DNA of 47,440 bases from an uncultured Prevotellaceae bacterium. Its GTDB lineage: Bacteria; Bacteroidota; Bacteroidia; Bacteroidales; UBA932. Positions 25,371 to 35,682 of the stretch are shown piece by piece. The DNA is taken from contig CAMVFZ010000015.1 of the NCBI GenBank assembly GCA_947166905.1, forward strand, positions 1-47,440, in the 5' to 3' direction. Positions within the stretch are counted from its first letter, which is position 1; the number at the start of each line of letters is the position of its first letter. The notes under the pieces are model-generated. The model had not been told where the DNA came from and searched no databases. It worked only from the letters and a program-made list of their open reading frames with translations. Position numbers and translations under genes: made by a program.

Positions 25371-28300
25371 TTAGTTGACCGGATAGAACGTACCTCGTCT
25401 ATAGTCGAAAATAACCATGGAGGCTATACAGATTTCGTCGTTATCGGGTGCAACAAGTTTAATAGTTGCCGTGGTCAGTTTTTCACCCGGGGTACGCTGG
25501 ATATGCCAGATATACGTATTGTCAGTCATCATATACTTCTCTACATCCGCCGGAGTACCATCCTCATTCAGGAATGCAGCCGGAGCAAGTATTTTATTGT
25601 TTTTGGCCGCGAACGTCATACTCACCATGTACAAAGCAGGCTCGTAAGCATCATTGGTTGTCAACGTTATTTCATGCGTTGCGCCTGCGTCAAGTTGAGT
25701 TCCACCGTTATTGCCAGAAACAGTCGGGATAGAGATTGTACACTTATAATTATACTTCGAACCCCACTTACCTGTAAGTGTAGCAGAAGTGGTTCCGCGT
25801 TTAATCACTGACTTCATATCATTAATCTCCGTAGGATTATTTTCCGCCTTGAATCGGCCAGCATAACCCTCAACGGTTACATAGCCGTTGGCAGACAATC
25901 TATAATGAGCCGGACTGGGAGTAACGGCACTTCCTGTCCTTAACGGAATCTCGTGATACAAAAGGTCTCCAACCGACCTGTTCTCTACCGGCGCCCAAGG
26001 GAAGGTGGGAGTAGTTTTATCCTTATAAGTAGTCTCTCCTTCAAACTCGTCATTCGGGCCAACATAGCCTATACGTAAAGTAACCGGGACGAAGGGGCTC
26101 AAAGGGTCATCGCGGTATGCAAAAAGAAGAGCCTTGCTGGCATTAGGTTTTTCAGTGTGAGGATTAACATTACCGTTTACATGTCCTAAAATACAGTTGG
26201 AATAACTGCCAAGTACAGCCAAGCCATCCACAAAACCCACGTGAGTGAAATGGCAGGGCACAAGACGGGCATCACTGTACTCGTCGGCAGAAAGCTCAAT
26301 GGAAATATCACCACTGTCATCAGTCGTGATGAAATTCAGCGTCACTTTACCATCCTCGCTTGTAGGCGTGTAATAATATGTTCCTGCATAGGGACCGGGG
26401 GAAACGCCGGCTTCCTTGCACAAAAGGCCTTCAGTGGAAATCAGAATCTGAGGAAAATCGTCGGGGTATGTTCGGCCGGCATCCTTTTCCATAGTAAATG
26501 AAATAGAAATCTCTTCGTCTGATGCGAGAGGTATCGGGGAGTTGAAGGTAAGGCCGGAGAAAGTCTTCTGGCCATAGTTCTGGAAGAAGTCCGAATCCTT
26601 GGCAAAAAATTCGTTATAAACCCATACCGTAGTGGCACTTATTGCCCTGTTGGTCTTGAAGTAGCAGTTAACCACACGCCAGCTGCTCTCTTCAGAGTCT
26701 ACGTAAGGAGTAAGGTTGACATAATCGTCCCAGGTAATGGTACGCCTGAACTGGAAGGCAGTCTTGCCCTTATAACCATCGTGCTCGGAAATGGATTTTC
26801 CGGAAATTACAGGCAGGTTGTTATTCGGCTTTGAATTATCCGGAGTAAGGGTCATATCCTCGGCCTCTATAGTGAAGTAAAGAGGGAACATAGACTGCAT
26901 AAGACCGTCCGGAATCCTGAACTGAACCGTTTGCTCTGCACCTTTGGATTTTGCAAGATAAGGATTCAGGCAGCGTACTTTAAGAGGTTGTTCTCCCTGG
27001 ACGGTAATAACTATATCCCTGTACAGACGGTTAACTGTTCCGTTCTCTTCATAAGTACCGGTAACACGGATTTTCTGGGTGCGAATTAGCTTGTCCGGCT
27101 TTTTGTTACAGAAAGACAGGGCTCTGAAACCATTTTCATCCGGTTCATCTGCCAGTTTCACATTGTACAGAATATCCTCGCTGCCGTCTTCCATTTCAAG
27201 GATTCCGGCCGATACCGTTCCTGTCGGATTATCGCCTATCGCTTTAGAGAAATAAACGCTAAGCACCCTTAAAGGGTTATCTGCATTGTGCTCTGAAGTA
27301 ATGGTGTTGGCCACCCAGGGCGATACGTGCAGCCTGGCGGATCCATCAGAAATCTCCGAAACATTGGATGTATTTACATCGGCCGATACATCTGCGCTAC
27401 CGGCAGAAAGTGCCGCCAGAGCAGGAGTAGTCTGGCCTTCGGACAGAATCTTGTTTATTGTAATCTTATATTTAAAATTACGGTATACAGGGAAATAATT
27501 AGTTGACCAGATTCCGGTGTCCTGATCTTTCTTGGTATCTACCAAATCTACCTTATAATAGCACTTCACACCTTCGTATGAAGGATTGGCTGCAACCTGA
27601 TCGGGATCCTTGAATGTTCCGTATATAATTACATACGTAGGCTGGATACTTGACGATGGAGCGGGACGCTCATAAAGGAAAACAGCACTGTTTGCAGATA
27701 CGGGGGCTACACCTTCTCCGAATTTACCATCGCCATCAGGTTCAAAGGCATCGGCCGGAGGTATAGTATTGTCAAACTGTGTGCTTGAAGGCAAATTGCC
27801 GGGATATTTGTAAGTTTCGGATAGATTAGTGAAGGATCTTAACTGATAATCTTTCACAAAACCTCCGGTTTCCTTGCTGTACGGCACAATTGTACCTTTG
27901 GACGGTTTGTTTACCACGGCCATTGAAATAGGCCAGAAGTTACTTTCCTGTTCAGGATCACTGGAGTGAAGAGCATCGACTTCGACCTTGGCCCAGTTCC
28001 TGACCAGAGCTATTTCCTGGAAAGCACCAGCAGTCTCGTCCGTGGGCACATACCCGGTAGTTGCACCTTCAGGGAGAGCATTACCATCAGCATCCACATA
28101 AACTTCTACTATCTTTCCATCAATCGTCTTCTTTTCCTTCTTTGCCCTGATTCCATGTTCCAGCGTAATCATCTGCCAGTACGCCTTTTCGCCCGCAGTA
28201 GACATCAGAACAGGAAGGACAGCCGTATCATAACCGAAGTCCAGCGTTGACGGGCCGTTGCCTATAAAATGGATACTGCGCTCACTTTCTGTCATTGCAA

Positions 28301-28640
28301 GGGTTGCTGTAAACGTATACTTGGGAACCGTTACAGAAATAGGCTTATTATCTTTATCTGTTGTCGGGTATGTATAAGTTCCGGCAGAAACAGGAGTCGC
28401 CTTTACATACTCTTTGAGATATCCTGAACTACCGAAGACGGCAAGATACAGATTATCCAGGTCTCCGCCGTTGTCAAGGCCCTTTGTAGAGGGCGTAACA
28501 CCGGGGATGGAGAACGTAATAGTAACGGGCTTGCCTTCCGGAAAGTCAGGATCGTGGGCATACACTTCCTCTGTCCGTTCCTTCACACAGGAAGCAACGG
28601 CCACAACCAGCATCCATATTACAAATATCCACCTTTTCAT
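25371..28640 (-). CDS. large fimbrial-operon lipoprotein, DUF4906-like
   Basis: The start at 28640 (1089 residues) gives a 4-bp overlap with the preceding gene and a lipoprotein signal ending in VASC (Cys18). After it comes a fimbrillin-like N-terminal half: PVTITFSIPGVTPSTKG, LDNLYLAVFGSSGYLKEY, ALVRNWAKVEV and NYFPVYRNFKYKITINKIL resemble FimA/Mfa-type tip proteins. This is followed by long beta-rich repeats to the C-terminus. Such large proteins, often annotated DUF4906, occur at the end of Bacteroidales fimbrial operons and are likely tip adhesins. I cannot assign a ligand. It is the last gene of the operon. Confidence 0.65.
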   Translation of the reverse strand: MKRWIFVIWMLVVAVASCVKERTEEVYAHDPDFPEGKPVTITFSIPGVTPSTKGLDNGGDLDNLYLAVFGSSGYLKEYVKATPVSAGTYTYPTTDKDNKPISVTVPKYTFTATLAMTESERSIHFIGNGPSTLDFGYDTAVLPVLMSTAGEKAYWQMITLEHGIRAKKEKKTIDGKIVEVYVDADGNALPEGATTGYVPTDETAGAFQEIALVRNWAKVEVDALHSSDPEQESNFWPISMAVVNKPSKGTIVPYSKETGGFVKDYQLRSFTNLSETYKYPGNLPSSTQFDNTIPPADAFEPDGDGKFGEGVAPVSANSAVFLYERPAPSSSIQPTYVIIYGTFKDPDQVAANPSYEGVKCYYKVDLVDTKKDQDTGIWSTNYFPVYRNFKYKITINKILSEGQTTPALAALSAGSADVSADVNTSNVSEISDGSARLHVSPWVANTITSEHNADNPLRVLSVYFSKAIGDNPTGTVSAGILEMEDGSEDILYNVKLADEPDENGFRALSFCNKKPDKLIRTQKIRVTGTYEENGTVNRLYRDIVITVQGEQPLKVRCLNPYLAKSKGAEQTVQFRIPDGLMQSMFPLYFTIEAEDMTLTPDNSKPNNNLPVISGKSISEHDGYKGKTAFQFRRTITWDDYVNLTPYVDSEESSWRVVNCYFKTNRAISATTVWVYNEFFAKDSDFFQNYGQKTFSGLTFNSPIPLASDEEISISFTMEKDAGRTYPDDFPQILISTEGLLCKEAGVSPGPYAGTYYYTPTSEDGKVTLNFITTDDSGDISIELSADEYSDARLVPCHFTHVGFVDGLAVLGSYSNCILGHVNGNVNPHTEKPNASKALLFAYRDDPLSPFVPVTLRIGYVGPNDEFEGETTYKDKTTPTFPWAPVENRSVGDLLYHEIPLRTGSAVTPSPAHYRLSANGYVTVEGYAGRFKAENNPTEINDMKSVIKRGTTSATLTGKWGSKYNYKCTISIPTVSGNNGGTQLDAGATHEITLTTNDAYEPALYMVSMTFAAKNNKILAPAAFLNEDGTPADVEKYMMTDNTYIWHIQRTPGEKLTTATIKLVAPDNDEICIASMVIFDYRRGTFYPVN

Positions 28641-31099
28641 CGCTTTGCATCCGCCCATCTGAATTCATTATACTCGTTGATATTCGTAGATCCAGGCCTA
28701 CCGGGAGTCGGTATCTGTTCATCTCCCCAATACCAGGTATCATATACGCAACGTATAAGAGCAAAGTCCCTGGTTGCCGGAGTCACCGTTTTATTGGTTT
28801 TATCCACGAAAACCGCGCCGTTGGCCGACCAATAGTTTCCGCTGAACTGCCATTCAAATACATTGTTTGCCGAAAGCTGTGAGACAAAGCGGATTTCGCC
28901 CATGGTGGGAAGCCTCCAGCGTCCTGCCGGATAGCCGTTTTCCTGGAAAGAAGCACAGCGGTATTTTGCCTGTTCCAACGGGGTTCCATCGTACTCGGTA
29001 CCACTGTACTTTGTAGAGATACGGAAAGACGGTGCCACCATATCCTTTGTTCGGTCGGAGGCCTCTGTAGGATAATAATGCTGCAAGGTTCTTGTATCGT
29101 CAGGATGATCCACATAATTTCCATCACTGTCAACAGTAACATAAGGAGCATCTCTGAAACTTCTGAGATTATCTTCGTCGTCCTGACGGGGGTCTCCAAT
29201 CACAAAACCATCACTTTCCGGCAGCACGGTAACGTTAACCTTGTACATGTCGGTACCGCCGCTGGAATAATGGACAACGCGCCAGATATTTTCCAGTCTA
29301 TAAGCATTGTCGGTCTTCCAGTTTGCATTATCCGCCTCGAACCTGGCCCTTGTAAGCTGGTCATTATCTACATATACGTAGCCCCAGTGATCCGGGAGGC
29401 CATTCGTCTTTGTATCCGGATTGGGAGTAGACTCAATGTAGATACCGGAGGTTTGGACTAATTTCTGATCTCTTACATATGTTGCATCATCCTTATGGTC
29501 GGCGTGATAGATAGTATACGTGATGGTATAAGGAGAATAGTCAAATAGAGGATCCGTATAGTCGTTAATCAGCGGATGGTAGAATTCTATCACCGATGAC
29601 GTTTCGGAAACCTGAAGCCAGTCCACTTCCTTACCCGTCAGATTCTTCATAATGGTTTTACGCTGTGCAAGGCTATATTCCAGATACTTCATTCCTTTTT
29701 TATAGCCGTGGGAGTCATTGTCTCCGGCTGCTTTTACTGTACCGCCAAGATCTACCTTATTTTTATTTGCTTCCACTGTGCCGTAGTAAGGACGCGTAGC
29801 GCGTATGTCGGCTATCTCTATCGGATGTGAACTTACATAGGAGAGATCGACCTCGGAAGATATGTTATACAGTTTATATTCATTCCTGTCGGTAGAAAGA
29901 TAACGGGCGTTGCCAATCTGTGCGTGCTTGATTACCATGTCCTTATCCTGCCAGTCAAAGACATAGCACCATCCGCTTACATCCACTACGGCCTCGTCTG
30001 TCTCCGAACCAAGAATACCCACTACCACATTAATATGATACCAGTTGTTCCTGACGAACGAACGGCGATACTCCGCCCTGCTGTCATCCGGAATCACAAT
30101 CTTGTAGTAGAACTGTTTCTGGGTACTGGTAATTCCCGCGTCGGGATCGGCCTGGCGCACCCACGGAACCACAAGCTTCAAGTATGGCTCTATACGAGGG
30201 CTCTCCGTAGAACCATATTCCCAATGCTGTGGATACATGTACATGGGGAAGGTATTGTAGAAGTCTCCGTCTTTCTCGAAGTAATAACGCAAGGTTCCGC
30301 TGTCTTCATAAGCGAATTTCATCGGATTATTCCTGTAAGAGAAATACTTAGGTTCCGATGTCTCTCCGCCAAGAGTAGCATTTTTAACACCGTTCACCAG
30401 GTAAACCTCCATACCGCTCAGCATCGGCTTCCAGACCTCTTTGCCTACGCTCACCTGTGTTGCCACGTTTACGCCAACAGTCAGTTTGGCCGCGTAGCGC
30501 TGAAGCTGGATTGTTCCGGCAGCCGCAATAACCTGATTTCTTCCCCTGAGGGAGAGAGCCACCGCACCGCTCATTATAAAATCGGTCTGGGCATGACTTG
30601 AACCCGCTGTTTTTACAAAATCCGTTTCTATCGGAAGAGTATTCAAATGCTGTATGGTAGTTCCGGAAAGGTCGGTACCATCGTGGACAATACCACTTTT
30701 CTTATTTTTATCAAGCGGATAGTTGGCATAGGCAATGACGGTGCAGGAGCGGATGTCTTCGTCATGCGGGAATAATACCGTGTTTATGATATCCCAACCA
30801 AGTTCAAGGCGGAAAACGTCACTGCGTCTCTTCCCGGATGTTTTCAAGACATGGTATACCGCAGGCTGGTCCGTCCTTCCGTCGGGGTAGAAGAAGAAGT
30901 CTACGTGACTGATAATGTTCTCGTTATAATCGTCCACTCCGTCCTGCGTGCCGTCAGCGCCGTTCTTGGAAGTAAGAAGATCGTCGCTTACAAGCGTCAG
31001 CTCTATGACGGGGCCATCCCACGGCTCCATCCTGCCCTCCTTGGCACAAGAAGCAGCAAATAAAACAAGAAGCAATATATATGAAAGCCTTCGCATCAT
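28637..31099 (-). CDS. fimbrial tip-like lipoprotein with C-terminal FISUMP-like domain
   Basis: The 820-residue lipoprotein (signal ending in AASC, Cys18) has a fimbrillin-like N-terminal half: NIISHVDFFFYPDG, CTVIAYANYP, QRYAAKLTVGVNV and RNNWYHINVVVGILG are typical of FimA/Mfa-type subunits. Residues about 690-800 form a different module: YRCASFQENGYPAGRWRLPT, then GEIRFVSQLS, NYWSANG and ALIRCVYDTWYWG. These resemble the FISUMP/DUF1566 (C-type-lectin-like) fold. The start overlaps the previous stop by 4 bp (an ATG at 31096 is an alternative). A fimbrial adhesin at the tip is the likely role. Confidence 0.7.
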   Translation of the reverse strand: MMRRLSYILLLVLFAASCAKEGRMEPWDGPVIELTLVSDDLLTSKNGADGTQDGVDDYNENIISHVDFFFYPDGRTDQPAVYHVLKTSGKRRSDVFRLELGWDIINTVLFPHDEDIRSCTVIAYANYPLDKNKKSGIVHDGTDLSGTTIQHLNTLPIETDFVKTAGSSHAQTDFIMSGAVALSLRGRNQVIAAAGTIQLQRYAAKLTVGVNVATQVSVGKEVWKPMLSGMEVYLVNGVKNATLGGETSEPKYFSYRNNPMKFAYEDSGTLRYYFEKDGDFYNTFPMYMYPQHWEYGSTESPRIEPYLKLVVPWVRQADPDAGITSTQKQFYYKIVIPDDSRAEYRRSFVRNNWYHINVVVGILGSETDEAVVDVSGWCYVFDWQDKDMVIKHAQIGNARYLSTDRNEYKLYNISSEVDLSYVSSHPIEIADIRATRPYYGTVEANKNKVDLGGTVKAAGDNDSHGYKKGMKYLEYSLAQRKTIMKNLTGKEVDWLQVSETSSVIEFYHPLINDYTDPLFDYSPYTITYTIYHADHKDDATYVRDQKLVQTSGIYIESTPNPDTKTNGLPDHWGYVYVDNDQLTRARFEADNANWKTDNAYRLENIWRVVHYSSGGTDMYKVNVTVLPESDGFVIGDPRQDDEDNLRSFRDAPYVTVDSDGNYVDHPDDTRTLQHYYPTEASDRTKDMVAPSFRISTKYSGTEYDGTPLEQAKYRCASFQENGYPAGRWRLPTMGEIRFVSQLSANNVFEWQFSGNYWSANGAVFVDKTNKTVTPATRDFALIRCVYDTWYWGDEQIPTPGRPGSTNINEYNEFRWADAKR

Positions 31100-32658
31100 A
31101 GTACAAACCTGAATACTTTATCAACAGCCTCTGAATTAGCCTCGATTGTACGTTCACCAATCTCTACAGAGAACGACAGAGTAATGGATTTCCCGGCAAA
31201 ACCGGTGGAAACGTTAGGGTTTTTACGCACCGAGATATCTATTCTGCCACCATTCTTTTCGGGCGAAATTTTGGCCATATCCGGGGTAATCGTAAAGAAC
31301 GACGCATCACCCTCGGGCTTTATCATAAGGTTTCCTCCTACCGGAGTAGTAATATATAAATGACCCTTTGCCGTTTGTCCGCTCATGATTTTAACGTCGA
31401 AATGGTCTTTAGACGTCTCTGTAATTGTAGCGGACTCCTTATTCTCTTCCTCGTCAACAGTGAATTTTGATGAAACGGAAACAGCTTGATCCGTAAAATT
31501 GACCGTATTGAAATTATAGTCCCACGGCACAACGCTCACGGCCAGCTGAAGGTTGCTTCCGCTTACGAAGAAGCCAAGGAGAGTCCAAGTGTGATTACGG
31601 GCGAAATCGCCGACTGAGCCCATTGTAAACTCCCTGGTCTTTTCAGAACCGTTCACCGTGTATGTTATCCATCCGATAAGCCTTTTGTCGCTTTCCCGGA
31701 AGTAAATGTAATCCAAAGGGGTAAGCAGCGGAGGGTTGGCGGTTATCGCGTCATTGATAAGATTCTCGTATGCCAGAGGATCCTGATTAACATAGATATA
31801 GTCTTCCGGAGACTCGTTCTCTGCTATATCTGTAAGGTGATTGGCAGGAGCCAATACATCGAACGGTTCTATTTCATAAGTATTATCTCCATCTGAAACA
31901 TCTTCGTCGACGACAATTCCTGAAGCCTTATCGGTAAATACATATTCATTTACAGGGAACTGGTTACCTGCCAGTTTTACGCGTTCTATTGTGACAACAT
32001 CGTTGTTGCCTTCTTTCTTTGTCTTGCAGAAGACAAAACGCATTCTGGAAACAGCCCTCTTAATCTTGAGAGTCTCTATCTTCAAAACCGGAGACTGGCC
32101 CTCGACAGTAAGATTCTTGGCCAGGCCACTCATAGGCAAGCCCTTGGTGGGGTCTATGGTTTTAACGAGTTTGTCAGATCCCGTTATGCCAAAATAGTCA
32201 TTAGTGGCATCATGTCCGAAATACGCATCGTTCAGTTCATCCCAAGTTGAGACTTCCCCGTCTTCAGAATCGGCATTCAAACCTTCGCAGCCTATGGATG
32301 ATGCATTCGCAAGGGCAAAAATGTCTACGTGGGGATGAGACTCGGCAAAAGAAGTAGATACCGGCAATGAATATTTGCGCACTCCGCCTGCAGGAGGGAA
32401 ATCCGATGCCGGAATGGCCTTGGATGCCACAAGAGTATGACTGTCACTCTCATAAACCCAAACAGAAAGGCTGTAAATAGCGTTTTCCTGGTCCGATGCC
32501 GGCAGAGTACCTGCCGTTGCTTTAGACTGGACAAGTGCAGGGAATTCTACAGATATGCCTATCGTAGGCTCATTAGGCTCGATATCCGATGAGCGTTTAT
32601 TGCAGGAGAGAAGCATCACTCCGGCAACTATAGTAAATATGAATCTTTTTAAATTCAT
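31096..32658 (-). CDS. fimbrial accessory lipoprotein (FimC/FimD- or Mfa-type)
   Basis: The 520-residue lipoprotein (signal ending in LLSC, Cys19) looks like a fimbrillin-fold subunit. It has an early IYSLSVWVYESDSHTLVAS strand pair, IKRAVSRMRFVF, LAPANHL and a central FARNHTWTLLGFFVSGSNLQLAVSVVPWDY, a motif common in minor fimbrial proteins. Residues about 410-520 form an additional beta domain. It begins 2 bp before the next gene upstream ends its last codons, in the same operon. It is probably an accessory or tip-proximal subunit; the exact position in the fimbria is not predictable. Confidence 0.7.
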   Translation of the reverse strand: MNLKRFIFTIVAGVMLLSCNKRSSDIEPNEPTIGISVEFPALVQSKATAGTLPASDQENAIYSLSVWVYESDSHTLVASKAIPASDFPPAGGVRKYSLPVSTSFAESHPHVDIFALANASSIGCEGLNADSEDGEVSTWDELNDAYFGHDATNDYFGITGSDKLVKTIDPTKGLPMSGLAKNLTVEGQSPVLKIETLKIKRAVSRMRFVFCKTKKEGNNDVVTIERVKLAGNQFPVNEYVFTDKASGIVVDEDVSDGDNTYEIEPFDVLAPANHLTDIAENESPEDYIYVNQDPLAYENLINDAITANPPLLTPLDYIYFRESDKRLIGWITYTVNGSEKTREFTMGSVGDFARNHTWTLLGFFVSGSNLQLAVSVVPWDYNFNTVNFTDQAVSVSSKFTVDEEENKESATITETSKDHFDVKIMSGQTAKGHLYITTPVGGNLMIKPEGDASFFTITPDMAKISPEKNGGRIDISVRKNPNVSTGFAGKSITLSFSVEIGERTIEANSEAVDKVFRFVL

Positions 32659-32660
32659 TC

Positions 32661-34619
32661 CTAATCCAAAACAATATATGAAGCCGCCGAATTAATCCAG
32701 CTGGTTTCTGTCTGCAAGCCAAGCGCAAGCTGGGGATTACCCAGCTCCGGAACAGAGATGTGGGCGTTTTCCATAGTGCTCACAACACAGTTTACCGTAG
32801 TATAGTGATCAGGCATGACAACGCTTGTCAAGCCCTTGTCTTTATCTTCATCCGATGGTTTCTCAAGTTTGCCTGCAAGGTAGAAGTGGCTGCCCGGCAT
32901 AATGATACCTTCGGCGCCGTAAAAAGGCTTTCCGCTGTCGTTTCTGAACTCCAGGAAGAAATAGACATCTGAATCTACTATCGTAGGGAAAACCAAGGTT
33001 CTTATCTCACCCGATTGTTCTGCTGTAAGAAATACTGTCGGCTTCTGGTAGCTGTCCATCGGCATCTGGTTGTCATACATAAAATACTCCTTTGTAGAAG
33101 GATCTGGGGTAAAGTCGTATTTTTGTCTGTACTGGCCGCCGACGATTATTCCGGTAACAGGGAAATTCTCACCCTCTGCCGTGCAGTAGGTAAGTTCACT
33201 GCCATCGTTGTCCGGAAGCATCTGCTTTCCTGCCTTTATGGTGACCACAAGCATTCCAAAAGCATACTGTAAAGGCTCGTCAATTGCCACAGAGGCCGTT
33301 CTCTTGGTTATTTTTGGTCCGGAACGGTACTGCGACAGCACAGATGACCAGTTGGTATTGTCGTCCTTGTAATCATAAAGATGGTATACTTCCTTGTTAT
33401 TTGAAGTGCTTATGGCAGAATTACAATAGAAGTACATCGACGGCATATAACAGAACCTGTCAATAGGAGCAACGCCGTCCAGTGCTTCAGTTACCACCAC
33501 GAATTTAGTTCCATTCCAACGCAGCACGGCAGAACCTGCAGGCAGGCCAAGTGATTCAGGATAGGTATCCAGACCCGAATCGTTGAATGTCACGACATCA
33601 GAAGACGAAATATTGATGGTATTATCCGTAACAAGGCTCTGGATTCTGGCAAGAAGCATATCCCTCAACCTGTTATACATGATAGCGTATGTAAGCGGTT
33701 CCGTTCCGTTCTCTTCGAGCATTGCATCGTACTCTTCAGTTCCGGCAATGTGCTTGTACGGATTGGTATTCTCACTTTGATACGCATTAAGCTTTGTATA
33801 CAGATTGGATATAAGGTATTTTACATTCTCACCGGCTCCTGTTGTCAGTTCTCCGGAGTTTGTGAATGACTTGAACAAATCGTTGAGTTCCAAACTGCCG
33901 ATGGTGCTCCAGTTAACGGCGACACTGGACTGATACCATACCTCGTTCTTCTTATAATAGTACGACTGATTGAAGGATGCTGCAGATGCTATTGTATTCA
34001 AAGCATCTGCAATCTCCTGCGCCGCAGTTGGAACAGTGCCATCATAAATAGGCTGGGGCGCGAAAGTAACAGCAGACGTATTGATTAATGTCTTTGATGT
34101 CAATCCATTTTCAGCCACACAGCCGTTCAGATGCCTGAACTCCTGTTCTGAATAAGCAGATGACGGGGTTGCGTTTTCAGGACGGGCATACACCAAAACG
34201 TGCGTTGTGCCCAAAGGCAGGTTGGCATCGGCTCCTGAATACAGATGGGCGTGATTACCCTTTATCAGGCCATGATGATAGGTGTAGCCATCCTGGGATG
34301 CATACGTATCCTCATCATCGGTAATAGCGGGCATATTGTGTATCCAGTCAAGGGATTCCGAGCTGCCGGATATGGCCGCGCCAAAAGGAATAACCCTTAC
34401 GGAAGAGAGACCGCGGAAGCCAGGTGTTTTGGCAAGCTCCAAGAGCTTGCTTACATCGGCCTTGGTGCCTGAAGCATTACCACCCAGTGACAAGGAGAAG
34501 TTTACAGGAACCCTCTCAATCTCTCCGGATGTGCCGCCGGACTCGCTGCTGCCAGCCTTTGTACAAGCCGCCAGAGCAAGGGCCGCAAGCCCTATTCCTA
34601 TGATTCTCTTAAAAACCAT
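32661..34619 (-). CDS. Mfa1-like fimbrial subunit, divergent
   Basis: The 652-residue lipoprotein (signal ending in LAAC, Cys19) shares the layout of the two fimbrillin-like genes upstream. An N-terminal FRGLSSVRVIPFG strand corresponds to their FRGVSKASL/FLGMEAAHL segment, VTGIIVGGQYRQKYDF to their IIIGGQP segment, and FYLAGKLE to their FYLLGKL. The C-terminus has the shared VPELGNPQLALGLQTETSW (compare VPDLR...LGxSVxxxW). It is therefore a third Mfa1-type paralogue, and the ending TSW followed by about 10 residues differs from the others. It lies 3 bp after the anchor gene. Confidence 0.75.
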   Translation of the reverse strand: MVFKRIIGIGLAALALAACTKAGSSESGGTSGEIERVPVNFSLSLGGNASGTKADVSKLLELAKTPGFRGLSSVRVIPFGAAISGSSESLDWIHNMPAITDDEDTYASQDGYTYHHGLIKGNHAHLYSGADANLPLGTTHVLVYARPENATPSSAYSEQEFRHLNGCVAENGLTSKTLINTSAVTFAPQPIYDGTVPTAAQEIADALNTIASAASFNQSYYYKKNEVWYQSSVAVNWSTIGSLELNDLFKSFTNSGELTTGAGENVKYLISNLYTKLNAYQSENTNPYKHIAGTEEYDAMLEENGTEPLTYAIMYNRLRDMLLARIQSLVTDNTINISSSDVVTFNDSGLDTYPESLGLPAGSAVLRWNGTKFVVVTEALDGVAPIDRFCYMPSMYFYCNSAISTSNNKEVYHLYDYKDDNTNWSSVLSQYRSGPKITKRTASVAIDEPLQYAFGMLVVTIKAGKQMLPDNDGSELTYCTAEGENFPVTGIIVGGQYRQKYDFTPDPSTKEYFMYDNQMPMDSYQKPTVFLTAEQSGEIRTLVFPTIVDSDVYFFLEFRNDSGKPFYGAEGIIMPGSHFYLAGKLEKPSDEDKDKGLTSVVMPDHYTTVNCVVSTMENAHISVPELGNPQLALGLQTETSWINSAASYIVLD

Positions 34620-34622
34620 CCA

Positions 34623-35660
34623 CTAAAATTCTACATGTCCGTGTATACCCGGAGTCCAGTCCAAAGTAACTGACACTGCCACCGAAGAGTCATTGGGAAC
34701 AAAAGTACCATTATCCACCACCTTTCCCGTCAGGACCATGAACTGACCGGGGAGAAGGGGCTTTCTGATACCTATTATATTCTCTGTTACAGTGCCGTCC
34801 TTAAGCTTGACGTAAGCCACCATCTGCCACAAAGCTTCTGTGGCATCATCGGTAATGAAGGGTTGGTCGATGATAACCCTGGTATCGGCTCCCTTTGTAG
34901 GGAAATTCACGGATGCGAAGCACATACGGCCGGGCTCGTCTATCTTGACGCGGTCTGCAACCACCACCTGCTCCTTACCGTTGCGGTAATTAAAGCGGTA
35001 CAGACTGTCGCATACGCTGAAGTCTGTCGCAAAGCCCTTCATGTACAGCTTCATATCCTTGATTCCACTGCCGACGGTGTCTATCACCAGTGAAGAAGCG
35101 CAGTTAACAATGAACAGGCGCACATCGAACCTCTGGTCTTTACCTGCCTCAATATTCATCGGCAGGCGGGCAGAGAACAAGCCTACTTTATGGGTAGAAA
35201 TTGTGTCGCTCTTATCCTGGGCTATGATTGACTTGTGACAATAATCATCCTGCTGTAAAGAGAGCAGGTTGTTCTTTGACAAATTGGCCAACGCAAGGTG
35301 CATGTACTGCCTTACCGGAATGTGCAGGGTGTAGCTGGACTGGGTTGCGTCCATGATATGGGACTCATGGTGCAGGCGCAGCGAATCTGCCTCTACATCA
35401 TAGAAACTCAGGTCCACATCGTGGGCATAGTCCGTGAACACACCGCTCAGATAACTGCGCAGCGCATTGGAAACCGATATGTCCGTATCAAGCGAAAGCT
35501 GCGTCTGCAGTTCGGTGGTCATATTGGTTACCAGGCGCAATTCGTAGTCTACGTTGAAATCAGCCTCGCAATCAGACAGGTCCTCGTCTACGAGGCTGCA
35601 GGAAGAAACCATTGCAGCCCCGAAGCACAGAAGGCCTAAATATTTAATCAAAGATGTCAC
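34623..35660 (-). CDS. FimB/Mfa2 family fimbrial anchor subunit
   Basis: The 345-residue lipoprotein starts with a signal ending in VSSC and the very characteristic CSLVDEDLSDC (Cys21 lipidated) of FimB/Mfa2 proteins. An SFYDVEADSL strand, YTLHIPVRQYMHLALANLS, RVIIDQPF and the C-terminal VSVTLDWTPGIHG also fit. In Porphyromonas such proteins anchor the fimbria in the outer membrane and limit its length. Placement after two major-type subunits matches mfa1-mfa2 order. Confidence 0.88.
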   Translation of the reverse strand: MTSLIKYLGLLCFGAAMVSSCSLVDEDLSDCEADFNVDYELRLVTNMTTELQTQLSLDTDISVSNALRSYLSGVFTDYAHDVDLSFYDVEADSLRLHHESHIMDATQSSYTLHIPVRQYMHLALANLSKNNLLSLQQDDYCHKSIIAQDKSDTISTHKVGLFSARLPMNIEAGKDQRFDVRLFIVNCASSLVIDTVGSGIKDMKLYMKGFATDFSVCDSLYRFNYRNGKEQVVVADRVKIDEPGRMCFASVNFPTKGADTRVIIDQPFITDDATEALWQMVAYVKLKDGTVTENIIGIRKPLLPGQFMVLTGKVVDNGTFVPNDSSVAVSVTLDWTPGIHGHVEF

Positions 35661-35682
35661 TTGTCAAATGATTATTCTTCAC

